Shown here piece after piece: positions 45,908 through 57,752 of a stretch of DNA of 64,000 nucleotides (its first letter is position 1; the number at the start of each line of letters is the position of its first letter). This DNA comes from Astrocystis sublimbata (taxonomy: Eukaryota > Ascomycota > Sordariomycetes > Xylariales > Xylariaceae), in assembly GCA_022453515.1 (NCBI GenBank), contig JAJNNY010000038.1:124001-188000 (forward strand), in the 5' to 3' direction. Under the pieces are notes generated by a model. It was not told the DNA's origin and did not search any database. It was given only the letters and a program-made list of their open reading frames with translations. Both the position numbers and the translations under genes were made by a program.

Positions 45908-47455
45908 TTCTTGATCTGTGACAAAGTGATTTCTAGTGGGCAGCTCGCCCGGCGTTTCTGTCTAATCGGAACTGGTCACTGTGGTGAGTTGCGGTGAAAT
46001 TCGGCAACCTACAGCTTCAGGCGAGGCCGCATGAGACGAGCAGCAAGACGGAATGACAACCGAGCCACTCCAAGTTACTGATTAAGCATTCGCAAGCTTG
46101 TCACGATTCACGGAAGTGCTGGGTGCCGGCGTTCTCTTGGATGGCCTATATGCTGGACTACAGCCAAGGATGCCGTCAATCACCCCGCCACCTCTGCTCC
46201 AACTCCAAAAACGGCGCTTGGTTTGGCCCTCTCAAGTCGATGGCGCAAGCTCGGGCATTTCCAAGAAGATGTATATAATAGTGTCTCGGGGCTCGCTTAG
46301 GCAAGAAGATGGATGGCGACGGGAGCTACGCATTGGAAGAAGACGGGGCGACGAGAGAGGAGGGGCCGGGCGTAGCTGGGTTGGCACGGTCAAGGGACGG
46401 ACAAGATGTCGGCGGGCTCGATTCGTGGATGGGCGTACGCAGTCAGTTGGGTGTCGGGCGTGTGGTAGGCGCAGCACGGCATGATCTCGATGATCAAATC
46501 GAGGACAATAAGCTTAGGTGGCGAGTTGATTTTGGGATGGAATGGCTGATCTGCCTTGTGTAAGTAAGTACCCATGTAGGCGCTACAAATACCCATGTAG
46601 GTAGGTACCTACCTGGAGGTTCTGCAGAGATTGACCTGAGGCCAACCAGAAACTGACCAAGATGAACCTGCATCTCCACAGTCCATTGCCTACCTTAGGT
46701 ACCTATAGGTAGCCTAGCCCGTTTCCAAGCTTAGCTCCCGTGCAGCAGCAACACTACCTACACGTAGGTACTACATGTAGGTATTTCAAGTCGCGACTGT
46801 CAAGGCAGGCAGGTAGATTCTTTTCTTCAACCTACCCCCACCAATTTGGGTGAGATCGAGACACTCTTATCAAGACTATATATAATAGGGTTGATTGCCC
46901 ACACCAAAAGGTGGGATGTAGGATGGAGGAATCTAATGACCTGGCCCTAGCCGTGAGGGGTCCTTATCATACACTGTGACTCGTACCTGCCTAACAAGAC
47001 CTGAAACTTATAAGTGAAGGTTACCTTATCCAGGAGCGGGGCACAGGTTAGCATCCTCGGCATCCCACTACCCACATCCTCGGGGTACAGTGAATACATA
47101 CTGTAATACTTACCTAAGCTTGGGTACCTACCTAGGTAGGTACCCAGACATCCACATGGAGGTGGGATCAGCTACCTAGCCCCGCTAGCTAGGTGAAATG
47201 GCGTTCGTTGCCCGGAGCCTCTCCCGTTTGCCATGTCAATAATAAAAAGTTGAGGCAGGAGTTCGGAGTCAGTCTCCAAATAAAAACATCCCGTCTCCGC
47301 CAACGCCAACGCCAACGCCAACCTCAACCTCGAGATCCAACTCGGAACACCAACCGATCACGTCCCCGTCGCCCCGTCCCCGCCCACGTCCCCGTCTCCT
47401 CTCCCCCCCCCTGCCTCGTTGCTGCTCTCACCAGCACCAGGCAGTCCAAGTCGAT
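45908..47455. repeat. Divergent tuberin/Cse1 promoter region with AGGTAC words
   Basis: 1.5 kb between divergent genes. CCTACCTAGG/AGGTAC words lie at about 46568-46615, 46690-46712, 46755-46785 and 47112-47150. Just before the Cse1 start is a tandem run of GCCAAC (about 47299-47322) and a C-rich leader with a C10 tract near 47405. Overlapping frames at 46098-46484 on both strands look like chance. Confidence 0.55.
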
Positions 47456-50400
47456 ATGGCTTCCGACATTGGCCAGATTGCCCAGCTACTGGATGCAACA
47501 CTGGACCCCGTCAAGCACAAAAAAGGTACCACAACCAAAGCTAAACACCCGCCCTGCTACCCCGTCCCAGTCTCCGTCTCTGCCCCGAGTCTCTGCCCCG
47601 AGTCTCCGGTCGACACCAGCTGGTGCTAACCCGACTCCCTCTCAGCCGAAACCCTTCTCAAGCAAGAGGAAAAGAAACCTCAGTTTTCTTTGCAGCTTCT
47701 CAAGATCGTCGCTACCGAGTCCTTCGAGCCCAAGATCCGTCTTTCCGGCGCCCTCTGCTTCAAGAACTTCATCCGACACAACTATGTGGTATGTCGGGGA
47801 GCGCTCGTCACCCGTCGCCTATCCCCGTCTACTCTTGCGCCGTCGCTGTGCGCACGTGCGATTGCTTGGTCCTTTGGCCGTGAACGCTATCAGCTAACGG
47901 CATGTCCTCCCTGCGTAGGACGAGGACCGTAATTACAAACTGCCCCTCGACGAGGTCAACACAATCAAACAGGAGCTCATCGGGCTCATGATCTCGTGCC
48001 CTGCCACCATCCAGACACAGTTGGGCGAGGCCATCAGCATAATAGCCGACTCGGATTTCTGGGACAGGTGGGACACTTTAGTCCAGGTACTTTGCTTTTC
48101 TTCCCCCAGTTGCATCGTCTCCCACGCGCTGACCTGAAGCGTACCGCCAGGATCTCGTCTCTCGCTTCTCGCCTACGGATAGTAAGGTCAATAACGGGGT
48201 GTTGGAGGTCGCCCATTCCATATTCGTGCGATGGCGGCCATTGTACCGGTCCGATGCGCTGTATGCCGAGATCAATCACGTGCTGAACACCTTTGCCGTG
48301 CCGTTCCTCACGCTTCTCAATGTGAGTCCTCGTCCACTTGATCTTCATGTACGGCCGACGGCGCACCTGTATCTCACACGGCACAGGCGACCGACCAGCA
48401 AATCGATGCGAATCAGAATAACAAGGATGCGCTGAAGGGCTACTTCGATACCTTAAGCCTCTTGATCAAGGTGTTCTACGATTTGTCCTGCCAAGACATG
48501 CCGCCGCAGTTCGAATCCAACCTAGAGAGCATCTCGACACTCCTCCACAAATACCTAGTCTACGAGAACACCATATTGGCAACCGACGACGACTCGGAAG
48601 CGGGCATCATTGAGATCGTCAAGGCTGATATTTGCGAAGCCTTGCAGCTTTACGTGCAAAAGTTTGACGATGATTTCGGTCGATACACCCAGGTGTTCAT
48701 TTCCAAAGCCTGGAATCTGCTCTCAACCACCGGGCCGGAGACCAAGTATGACAACCTAGTCAGCAAAGCTCTCCACTTTCTAACCGCCATTGCCGGGACA
48801 CCACAACATTCGGCCGCTTTCAATGACGAGAATGTGCTCGGTCAGGTCGTGGAGAAGGTGGTTCTTCCCAATGTTGCTCTCCGAGAATCCGATATTGAAT
48901 TATTCGAGGACGAGCCTATCGAGTTCATCCGCCGCGATCTGGAAGGGTCCGACACAGACTCGCGCAGACGAGCTGCGACAGACTTCCTGCGTCAGCTCCA
49001 AAGCAAGTTCGAACAGCTGGTTACCTCCATCACTGGTAGGTACATCAACCATTACCTTGAGCAGGGAAAGTCCAACTGGAAGGACAAAGACACTGCCATC
49101 TCGCTATTTCTGTCCATTGCCGCCAAGGGGGCCGTGACAGCCTCTCATGGTGTCAAAACAGTCAACGAGCTGGTTAACGTTGTCGATTTTTTCCAGCAGC
49201 ACGTTGCGAACGATCTGGTTGGCGATGCTGGTGTTGAACCCATCGCAAAAGTGGATGCCATCAAGTATCTGTACACGTTCCGAAGCCAATTAACCAAGGA
49301 ACAATGGCAAGCTGCTTTCCAACCTCTCATACAAAACATGGGCTCATCCAATTACGTGGTATACACCTATGCAGCCATTGCTGTTGAGAGGTTACTGTAT
49401 CTCTCGGACGAATCTGGTGCTCGCATATTTGGTCGTGCCGATATTGAGCCCTTTGCGAAGGATCTGCTCGACCATCTCTTCAAGCTTGTTGAGAAGGAAA
49501 ACTCACCCGCAAAGATGCAAGAAAACGAATTCCTCATGCGCTGTATCATGCGTGTTCTCATCGTCATGAACACAGGTATCCAAAACTTCGATGATATGGT
49601 GCTTGACCATCTCGTTTCAATCACCAACGTCATCAAAGCCAACCCCAGCAACCCACGATTCTATTACTATCATTTTGAAGCATTGGGCGCCGTCATCAGG
49701 TATTATCCACACAAGCGCGGACTCTCTATTGCAACTAGCTAACTCGAGATAGCTCTGGCTTGCCCAACGGAACCTCCAAATTGGAAGAACGCCTATGGGA
49801 GCCCTTGAACCTAACTATCACGGAGGAGGTCAATGGTAAATACTGCGACTGTTTCCTACACATCGTTTGTTGCTAATAAGTCGGCAGAGTTTATGCCCTA
49901 CGTGTTCCAGCTTTTCGCCAAACTGTTAGAATTGAACCCATCTGGAGCCCTTCCTAATCATTACCAGGCCCTCGTTTCCCCACTGCTGGTACCCGCCACC
50001 TGGGAAACAAGGGGCAACGTCCCTGCTCTCACCAGATTACTAGTAGCGATAATACCAAGGGCTGCACAGTACATCATTGCGGAAAACCAGGTCCAGCCTA
50101 TTTTGGGCATCTTCCAGGGACTCCTGGCAGGCAAGAAGACGGAGCAGAATGCATTCGATCTCCTAGAAGCAGTAACTTTGTCAATACCTCGGTAAGCCTT
50201 TTATTATTCGCCATGTTCAATGCCACATGTGACTGACCTATTACAGCGCTTCGCTTGAGCCATTTTTCAGGAGTGTCCTGGAACTTCTCTTCACCAAACT
50301 CCAAGCGAAGCCGTCAGATTTGTTTAAATCAAGATTTGTGCGCTTCTATCATCTCGTAGCTGCCAAGCCGGAGGCTGGTCTCGGAGCAGACTTCTTCGTA

Positions 50401-50871
50401 GCCCAAACCGATCTTGTGCAAAACAACCTGTTCACGCAAATCTACCTTTCCATCATCTTGCCTACATCGGAGCTACTTGTCCGCCCCGTAGACCGGAAGG
50501 CAGCTGTCATCTCCTTCGCAAAATCGCTGGGAGACAGCAATGCCTTTGCACAGCGCTATGTAAAAGGCTGGCGCTTCACCTGCGAGGCTATGCTCAACAT
50601 ACTCATGAACCCGCCCAAGGTGACGTTGGGCACTGGCGATGAAGCCGTCAATGAAGCGGACGTCGATGATATCGGTTTCGGCCTCGGTTTCACAGCTCTA
50701 AACACGTGCAAGAAGGCTGTGCGCGATGATTTCCCCGAGGTACAGGATATACAACCGTGGGTACGCCAGTATCTCATGGACGCCAACACCCGGCACAACG
50801 GCGCTATTGCGGGCTACATGGATCGCCTGACAGACGAGGGAAAGCAGGCTCTGGCCATGTATGTGTCCTAG
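47456..50871 (+). CDS. CSE1: Exportin-2 / Cse1, importin-alpha export receptor, 958 aa, eight exons
   Basis: Cse1 (CAS) carries importin-alpha back to the cytoplasm with Ran-GTP. Exons: 47456-47525, 47646-47788, 47919-48086, 48151-48321, 48387-49699, 49753-49835, 49888-50191 and 50247-50871; the joined length is 2877 nt. The N-terminus reads MASDIGQIAQLLDATLDPVK followed by AETLLKQEE, the importin-beta N-terminal (Ran-binding) helix pair. The Cse1 signature follows: LRIVATES-like LKIVATESFEPKIRLSGALC, FKNFIRHNYV, and FWDRWDTLVQDLVSRFSPTD. HEAT repeats run throughout, and the C-terminal CAS/CSE domain includes LFKSRFVRFYHLVAAKPEAG. The length equals that of yeast and human proteins. The intron after ALGAVIS is supported because reading through it meets a stop, whereas splicing to CTCTGGCTTG restores the frame. 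The leader is C-rich. The gene is divergent from tuberin and converges with ES2. Confidence 0.95.
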
Positions 50872-51470
50872 ACTTACATTTCGGGATCAGAGAGGATCAT
50901 GTTAAGGAAAGGGAGGAGTAGGGTCCGTGGATCACGGGGTCGAAGAAAAGTCATGATAGGGAGGGGTGATGGATATCCTGAATTAATGATGTGTTAAAGG
51001 GCTCACTGTATCCCTCTAGCTTGGAATGGTGGCCGTAAGACAGACTGCTTAGACTGCCGGATGGTGCCACGGAAAGGAAGCATTTGATGACTTCGAAAAG
51101 ATATGGTAAGGTGGGAGGGTCGGCTGTGGTGGCACATTTGTTACACCGTCTTGAAAAAGGGACTAAGGACGTGGGACGGAGAACAGGAATTTCCCCTAGC
51201 ACATTATTCCAAGGTAGATAGGTAAAAAAATAAATGACATTGCTGAAAAGGAATTCATAACGCAAATTCCATAATCATGCGATATCAGCTTAACTAAGTT
51301 AAATTGCTTGGTCGTAAGCAACGTATATATATATTCATGTCGCATGCGGAGCGTGATAGTACTTTCTCTATTGGGGGTATCATAATCAAAACTCCTCGCT
51401 TGGAAACAATTACCAGGCCTTCTGCCCCGGATGACTCTGTGCTCCCCCTCTTTATCCACCAACGAACCTG
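50872..51470. other. Intergenic between convergent Cse1 and ES2
   Basis: 599 bp, presumably 3' UTRs. Purine-rich near 50900-50960. A short (TA) run lies at about 51325-51334. No gene is seen. Confidence 0.5.
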
Positions 51471-52883
51471 CTACTTCGATACCTGTTTCAGCTTCGATCC
51501 CTTTCCCGCACGCATAGGTGTCCGCGAACTCGTCGTGCTTGTGTCTCCGAACGGTGTACGAGGCGTGACGCTCCCGATCTTGCCCCAAAGACGCTGTGCG
51601 GCAGGCGTCAAGCCGCCTGCGGCCTGGGTCACGCGTGGACTGCTCGGGAACTTGGGCACGACGGGGGACCGGTCGACCTTGCCCGTGGCGCCGAGCTTGA
51701 CGGACACTCGCTTCGACTCGGAGATGCGGTCAATCATGGAGTGATGCAGGGCCTCGCGCCGGCTCTGCTGCTGGATGACGAACGGGTTCGGCGTCGCGTC
51801 GCCGGGGCCCAGGTCAATTCTGACGCTTGGCAAAGGAGTAGCGGGCTTCGGCTCCGGCTCGTCGTCGTCGACGAACGCGTACCCGTTCACCCGCGGTGTC
51901 TCGCTGCCGCCGCCTGCCGCCGTGGACGTGACTTCGCTATCGGGGCGACGTCGGCCCGCTATGGCGTCCCTGACGGCCGAGAGCGAGGGCGAGGGCGGGA
52001 TACTCGGCTCTGCGTCGCTGGATGGCTGTAGGGCAGGGAGGCGGGTGTTCTGGTAGTTAACAGCCTTGGGCGGGGCATGTGACGCGGTCTCGGCGACCTG
52101 GACCTTTGTCTCCATGAAATCCTCGACACCGTCCGGCGCGAACATCAGGGCGTTATTGGGAGCCGACTTCCAGGTCTCCGGCTGCGCGGGCCGCCTGTCA
52201 TCCTTGTCTTTAATGGCGAGCCGGACCCGCTTCCCAAAGCCATCGTCCTCCAGGCTCTGCCTGTTGCCTGACTCGAGAAGCCGCGTCTCGACGTCCCGCT
52301 GTGCTAGCTGCTGCTTCGACGGCAACTTGTTGCCTGCCCACAGCCACGCGTACTTCTCGGCGCGCTTCGCGTTCTGCTTGTCGAGTAGCTTGTAGAAGCT
52401 CTCGTTGTCCTCGCTCGTGTACTTGGATTGGAAGGCGCTGAGGCTCATGTTGGTGTCGATCTCGGGCTTGTCTTGGTCATCCTCGCCGTCGTCGCCGGCG
52501 GCGCTCGACTTGCCGGAGACGGAGACAGGCGTGTCGCCGACGAAGCCTCGGGGCGTCTGCGAGCCGGGCGCAAGCGACGTGCCCCTCCGCGACGACCTCT
52601 TGCGCCCTGGTGTCATGACATGTTGGAGTCGTCGGCTGGCGCTCGATATCCACTCGGGATCCTTGGATTCAAGGGCGTCGAGGTACTCCTGCTGAGTTTC
52701 GCTCTCGAGAAGGCCGGGGAAGAAGTCGCGGGCGATAATATGGGAGAGCGCATCCGTGTAGCTGTCCTCGTCGATGACTTTCTTAGGTCGCTTGATTCGT
52801 TTTGGAGGTGGGGGCGGGGGCATCAGCTGGTTATCATCTCGTTTGCGGACAAGAGCAGTACTGGACTTCTGATCTGGTTCCAT
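51471..52883 (-). CDS. ES2/DGCR14 family nuclear protein, 470 aa
   Basis: Es2 (DGCR14; S. pombe Bis1) is a nuclear protein found with late spliceosomes. Single exon. After a basic stretch (PPPPPPKRIKRPKKV, a likely nuclear signal) comes the family start, VIDEDSYTDALSHIIARDFF, followed by LLESETQQEYLDALESKD. The central motif LSAFQSKYTSEDNESFYKLL and the AEKYAWLWAGN segment are diagnostic. The conserved tail includes LTPAAQRLWGKIG. The open frame begins with GTG at 52892; the first ATG is at 52883, giving MEPDQKSSTALVRKRDDNQL. Much of the remainder is disordered Ser/Pro/Asp-rich sequence. Confidence 0.92.
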   Translation of the reverse strand: MEPDQKSSTALVRKRDDNQLMPPPPPPKRIKRPKKVIDEDSYTDALSHIIARDFFPGLLESETQQEYLDALESKDPEWISSASRRLQHVMTPGRKRSSRRGTSLAPGSQTPRGFVGDTPVSVSGKSSAAGDDGEDDQDKPEIDTNMSLSAFQSKYTSEDNESFYKLLDKQNAKRAEKYAWLWAGNKLPSKQQLAQRDVETRLLESGNRQSLEDDGFGKRVRLAIKDKDDRRPAQPETWKSAPNNALMFAPDGVEDFMETKVQVAETASHAPPKAVNYQNTRLPALQPSSDAEPSIPPSPSLSAVRDAIAGRRRPDSEVTSTAAGGGSETPRVNGYAFVDDDEPEPKPATPLPSVRIDLGPGDATPNPFVIQQQSRREALHHSMIDRISESKRVSVKLGATGKVDRSPVVPKFPSSPRVTQAAGGLTPAAQRLWGKIGSVTPRTPFGDTSTTSSRTPMRAGKGSKLKQVSK

Positions 52884-53854
52884 CGGGGTCACAAGCAGTG
52901 CTTTGCAGATTGTTGTGGGATTATCTCAGCCTCTGACAGGCCGGAGGGGAGAGTTGGATTGAGGCTGGATGGGACCAAGGCGTACGTGCCGAGTGCGAGG
53001 GTCAGCAATGACTTAAAGGACCTTGGAGCCTGGGGGGCCTGGATGGTCGCGTCTTATCGATAAGGTGCACTGATGTAATTGCCAATCGTAGTACTTCGAC
53101 CTACATAGATACCTACCTAGGTAGGTATCTACCTAACCTACAGGTTACAGGTAGGATGATAATGATTAGTCTACTTACCTACCTACTTAACATGGGCTTG
53201 AATGTAGCAAAAACGCTTCGCTACTGATCAACGGTGAATATTGCCCAGGTGTATAGCACATAGGTACCGCTAAGCTTCCCTTGCCGTTTCTAGTTGGCTC
53301 TCTGCTTGAAACTCGGACATTTTGAACGAATCAGCATCTTTACCGCGCGTCCCCATAAATAAGGTACGGCCGGCGAACATGCGCGTACGCGCGACTTAGT
53401 AATTGTAAAAGTCCGTCGGCCGAGATTAGACACACGAGACACATGAGGAAGGCTTGACCACTTTTTGATTCCCGTGTAGAAACTATGATAGACGGCGCCA
53501 GCGGTGTGAAACCGAGGCCAGAAGATACAGTACCAATAACTCCACACTCGATATACACTGATGCTTCTTACAAATCCCGTCTGCTCTACTTACCGGCAAT
53601 GTTACAAATCAAAAGGACTCTTTGGACAGTCCTCGAAACTTGGTTCAATGGCGCAATGTCTCCACCACGATAATACAACCAGTTTGAATAACCATGAGAG
53701 ACCTGGTATAAAGCATGCAACCCCTAGAGGCTAGAGACAACATGTTATTCAAACCGACATCTATCAATTCAGACTGCACTTAGCTCGAGCACGAAAGGAC
53801 AAACTATACCAATCACTCCGCAAACTCCCATTCCATTAGGAAGTTTATTTCAAA
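52884..53854. repeat. Intergenic with AGGTAGGTA words
   Basis: Upstream of both ES2 and the FMN reductase gene (divergent). A CCTACCTAGGTAGGTATC-type cluster lies at about 53100-53190. Short frames on both strands are not gene-like. Confidence 0.5.
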
Positions 53855-54733
53855 ATGCCTGCAAAATCCGTTGCCCTCATTACCATGAGCCTGCGGCCCG
53901 CTAGAGTCGGGGCCAACGTTGCCGCCCTCGTCCGGCCATACTTGGAGAAAACGCTGGCGCCAGCCGATATCAGCTTGAACCCCGTCGATCTGAGAGACTT
54001 CAATCTGCCCATTTTCAATGAGAATGTTGCACCTGCGAGTGAGTACCACTGTCTTTCTCCTATAGTAGCGAGCACAATGACGCTTGATTACGATTTTCCG
54101 ATGAAAATAATCTATGAGGCAAAAAACCACATGCGTTGTTCACGTCTCAATACTGACAATTCGTTGGATCGCAGTGGTTCCTCAGTTTGCGCAGTTCCAG
54201 CACGAGCACTCGAGGGCCTGGAGCGCCGAGATCGCCAAACACGATGGATACGTGATCGTCATTCCCGAATATAACTACGGCGGTGCGTTGTTTAGAGGCA
54301 GAGGCCAACTTCTTCTTCCCCCGCACTTTTTTCTTATTTCTCCTCTTTTCAACTATAGAAAAGGATACAAAACACTAACGCAGGGAAACGTCATCCAGTC
54401 GCCGGCGGCACCAAGAACGCAATCGACTATCTCATGAACGAGTGGAAGGGCAAACCCTTGACGATCATAAGCTACGGCGCACAAGGCGGCTCCCAGGCGA
54501 GCAAGCATGCTTCGGAGATCTTGAGCGGAATGGGACTCCGGGTCACGGAGACGCGGCCGCAGTTGGCGTTCGCCGACGCTAGGGCCGAGATGGCGGGCAT
54601 ACTGAGTGAAGGCAAGGTATCGGACGCTTCGAGGACGAAGTGGGAGGGCCAGTCGAGCGACATCATCAAGGCTGCTGAGGAGCTGAAGGCGCTCCTGCTG
54701 CAGCCCAATGAGGTGGCGAACGTTCCCGCGTAG
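53855..54733 (+). CDS. NADPH-dependent FMN reductase-like flavoprotein, 208 aa
   Basis: Exons: 53855-54038, 54175-54282 and 54399-54733. It belongs to the flavodoxin-like FMN_red family (SsuE/ArsH/azoreductase relatives), which bind FMN and reduce quinones, azo compounds or flavin itself. Strand 1 and the phosphate loop are SVALITMSLRPARVGANVAA, and the second FMN motif is VIVIPEYNYGV followed by AGGTKNAIDYLMNEWKGKPL. For intron 2, I placed the acceptor at CATCCAG (ending 54398), 17 nt past a CTAAC branch site, because this restores the family motif exactly; the nearer CAG at 54383 would insert six residues. The physiological substrate cannot be told. It converges with the methyltransferase gene, 262 bp away. 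Confidence 0.87.
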
Positions 54734-54995
54734 TAGGAAGGTTGCATGCTAGGAAGATCACGTCTTGCGATACCAACATATGTTTTGGACGTGGGTTCTA
54801 CTGATTGTTGAAATTGGACCTCCTTATAGCACTAGTGGGGATATATAATACACCCGAGTTAACTCGCCATGGGTAAATCGATGCCGCCACGTGTAAAACC
54901 CCTAGACTGTTCCTTAGAGATTGCTCGACACAGCAACAGAGGCGGATCGTTATCCCCAGCAACGAGATCAAAATAACAAGATGACATCAGTCGAT

Positions 54996-56859
54996 CTAGG
55001 CCCAATCATCAAGTTTTTGGGGACAATCAGGCGCGCGAGAATCACGACTTTGGAGAACGAGTTCTGGGGGATCGGCGTCTGCCATAGTGTCGTCGTTGAT
55101 GAGACTAGGCACTGGTGCATCTGACATCCGCTCGTCGCCATCTGAGGCTTGGCCTGGGAAATCCGTGGTCTGGTCCTGAGGGTTCGAGTTATTCTCTTCG
55201 CTCGGCGCAATGGCGCCGACGTAACAGTCGCCCATAGTCGCGTCGTCTGGTGAATCCGTGAGCGAGTCTCGAGGGTTCGAGTCATGCTCTAAACTTGGCC
55301 GAATGGTATCGCGGGAATTGTCCCTCGTTGCATGGGTAGCAGGGTATTTTTTCCACGATAGAACTTCCTTATACGCCTGGTTGCACTCGCATCCATTATT
55401 TCCCCATATTTCAAGCTTTTTGGCAATCAAGTCGGCTATATCCAACCTGGCACCAGCTACTCCCCATCCTTCTCGGAGATGGCTATCTGGCCCAAACACC
55501 TTCCCCATATTGTTCGCCCACTTACGAAAGCTCGCTGTAAAGCAATTTATCAGCACAGATTACGAGCCTGGGTGAAAATCACAAGCTTGGTGGAAATGTA
55601 TACACAGATGCAGGGGAGAGAAGATCGGGAGGGAAGGGAGAGCAAGAGAGAGGAGGGGGGGAAATCAGAACGCGGCTTCACTCTGGTCTACGCTCTCGCT
55701 GTTGCCCACGGTGCAATTATAGCTGAACGATATGCGCAGAGCACAGATCAAGATTACTCACACTTAGCAGGATCGAGGCCGGGTCCAAGCGACATAGATT
55801 CCTTGCACCGGCGCATACCACCATGTGAGAAGTAAGTTCGCATCTTCTCGCCATACCAATGATCCAGGTTGATTTTCGAAGCCTGGCGAAGGGTTTTGTC
55901 GAACATGTTGCTCAGGTCATAGTTAGGAACAAATAGATGGAACCAAAGGTCGCGAGATGCGATACAGCCGCCAGGCCTCGCCACTCGTTTCATCTCACGG
56001 AGGAGTTGGAGGACTTTGGCAATACTATCACTGTATCACACGATTCGTTAGAGCTTGGTGCTTTCTGACGAGATCCGGTTAGGGTTTGTGTGGAATAGGG
56101 CATCTGTGGTCCTTTCTGGATACAGCGACCATGGACTGCTTACCCATTCCCGTCCTCCATGTCTGGAAGACGAATCATCTATTAGTAGAAGAAAAGCCAG
56201 TTAGCTGGTCAGACTCGTGTTGCGGATATAAGACGAACTTTGACAGGGGCACCTTACAATATCAGAGGCGAAGACGACGTCGAAGGTATTGTCCGGGAAA
56301 GGAAGTCTCTCCAATGTAGGAAAATTATAAAATGAGGCATTGCTGATTCCCTTGCCGGTGACATATTCTTGGGCCTGCTGGACACTTCGACCAGGGCAGA
56401 CAACCCCAGTTACAAACCCCCTGGGACCTACTATAGTGGCCAATTCCCGCGCGATTCGTCCTCTTCGACATCTGAAAACTAGATGTTAGATATTATCTTT
56501 AGAAATGTGGTAGCCTCTTCTTCATGACAACGACATCGGTTGAGAGGTGGAGTGGCCCTGGCCCGGCAAAAGTGACTTCAAATAATAAGAGGGGCAAAAG
56601 TAAAAGGGGTGGGGAAGAGAGGGGAAAGAAAAAAGATTTTGGTTATCAAACTTTACCCCAGCTGTAGGACCTTTTGACCAGGAGCAACGTGCGGCCGAAG
56701 GAAGTCCAGGAAACCAGGTGTGTAGTACGGAAAGCTATCTATGACAGCTGTGATATTAAGATAACCCGAAGAAGGTGGTGACGGTGCGTCCAATCCATTC
56801 GGGGATGTTGACGTGGATGCCTCTGCGGCGTCTTGGAGTTTGGCTGCAAAATCGGCCAT
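54996..56859 (-). CDS. Class I SAM-dependent methyltransferase-like protein, 419 aa, five exons
   Basis: Exons: 56859-56657, 56471-56258, 56178-56144, 56030-55762 and 55534-54996; the joined length is 1260 nt. The fold resembles UbiE/COQ5-type small-molecule methyltransferases: VAPGQKVLQLG (motif I), ERLPFPDNTFDVVFASDI (motif II/acidic loop), LREMKRVARPGGCIASRD (motif III). Motif I is degenerate: the usual acidic residue plus GxGxG is read here as QLGCRRGRI. Exon 3 is only 35 nt (MIRLPDMEDGN). The exon-2 donor overlaps two choices, ATT|GTAAGG and GTAAG|GTGCCC; only the first keeps the frame. The last ~150 residues are an acidic Ser/Asp/Pro-rich tail with two related units (SNPRDSLTDSPDDATMGD and SNPQDQTTDFPGQASDGD). 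The start is the ATG giving MADFAAKLQDAAEAS. Substrate unknown. Confidence 0.82.
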
Positions 56860-57027
56860 TGCGGTGAGGTTACGAGGATGAACAAACAGTCGTGCAACGC
56901 TGGGTTCGGACACTATTGGTGCCTCAATGGAGAAGTACAATGCAGTAGCCAGCAGGAAAGCCTTGGCTGGTTATCCTTACTGGCGAAGTACCTTGCTTGA
57001 ATATTTAATACTATTGTGCTTGGTAGA

Positions 57028-57752
57028 TTAAGCAGTTGAGATCACAAAAACGCGGACCATTGGGGTTGTGATACTTGAGGATGCCCAGCCCAACTTTAAG
57101 TTTCCAACATCCATGATGCATGTCCGAACAGGGGAAGTCCGTTGGCCTAGGATGGCTACATTGGCAGTGGGTAAGTTTAAGTTTACTTCAACAGAACCTT
57201 TGATGAAGATGCGGAAGGTGTAGGTAGTATTCAGTTCGTGGCATGAGCTGCAAGGCAAATTAGAGATGAGACGGGAGGTAATCCCAGCCCTGACGCAGAC
57301 AAAGGTGCATGAGCCAGGAGATATATTTAAATTAATACAGCTGAAATAGTCCTCCCGTCGGCACTCACATATATTAATTCAATGCCTGTTCCGAGCATGC
57401 CCTGCGTGTACTGGATGCCGATTCGAAGTCTACTGTATATGTGAATGGAGCGAGACTGTAATTATCTGGGATGCGCGGACAGAGGGCATCAAGCCTGACG
57501 TGGCATGACAATTGCACGTATTGCAATGAACCGCCGTCTCATAATATGAAAGTTGTGGCGATAGAACAAGAATCCCGCGAAGTAGAACGAGGAATGGATT
57601 TTCCAGGAGCTTGATCCTGGCGTGTGCCATTGCTTTGCAACAACGGTCCGATGTGTCTACAAGCAGTTCTACGGGCTAGGTGGGTGGTTACCTCCTTGGT
57701 GGTTACCTCCTTGATGCAGTGATGCGAAGTCTCCGACAGCCCGATTCATGAC
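57028..57752 (-). pseudogene. Possible degenerate gene with two in-frame stops
   Basis: The minus-strand frame is open from about 57750 to a TGA at 57541-57539, then from there to a TAA at 57376-57374. This is followed by a good intron (57368-57248: GTGAGT donor, TTGCCTTGCAG acceptor) whose phase matches the 73-codon exon ending at 57028. Protein-like text flanks both stops (TSRDSCSIATTFIL, stop, DGGSLQYVQLSCHVRL; later SCHELNTTYTFRIFIKGSVE). Both stops could arise from CGA or CAA by one C-to-T change, the RIP/deamination type. I do not recognise the protein. Chance open frames remain possible. Confidence 0.25.
57684..57713 (+). repeat. 15-bp perfect tandem duplication
   Basis: GTGGTTACCTCCTTG is repeated twice head to tail with no mismatch. 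Confidence 0.95.

Noticed and set aside
46098..46484. Overlapping 128- and 81-codon frames upstream of tuberin
   Set aside because: Opposing frames, Arg/Gly-rich composition and no family likeness; probably promoter DNA of the divergent gene pair.
54384..54398. Nearer acceptor (CAG, ending 54383) for FMN reductase intron 2
   Set aside because: It is in frame but inserts residues between YNYG and AGGTKNAIDY; the CAG ending at 54398 restores the family motif and sits at a normal distance from the CTAAC branch site.
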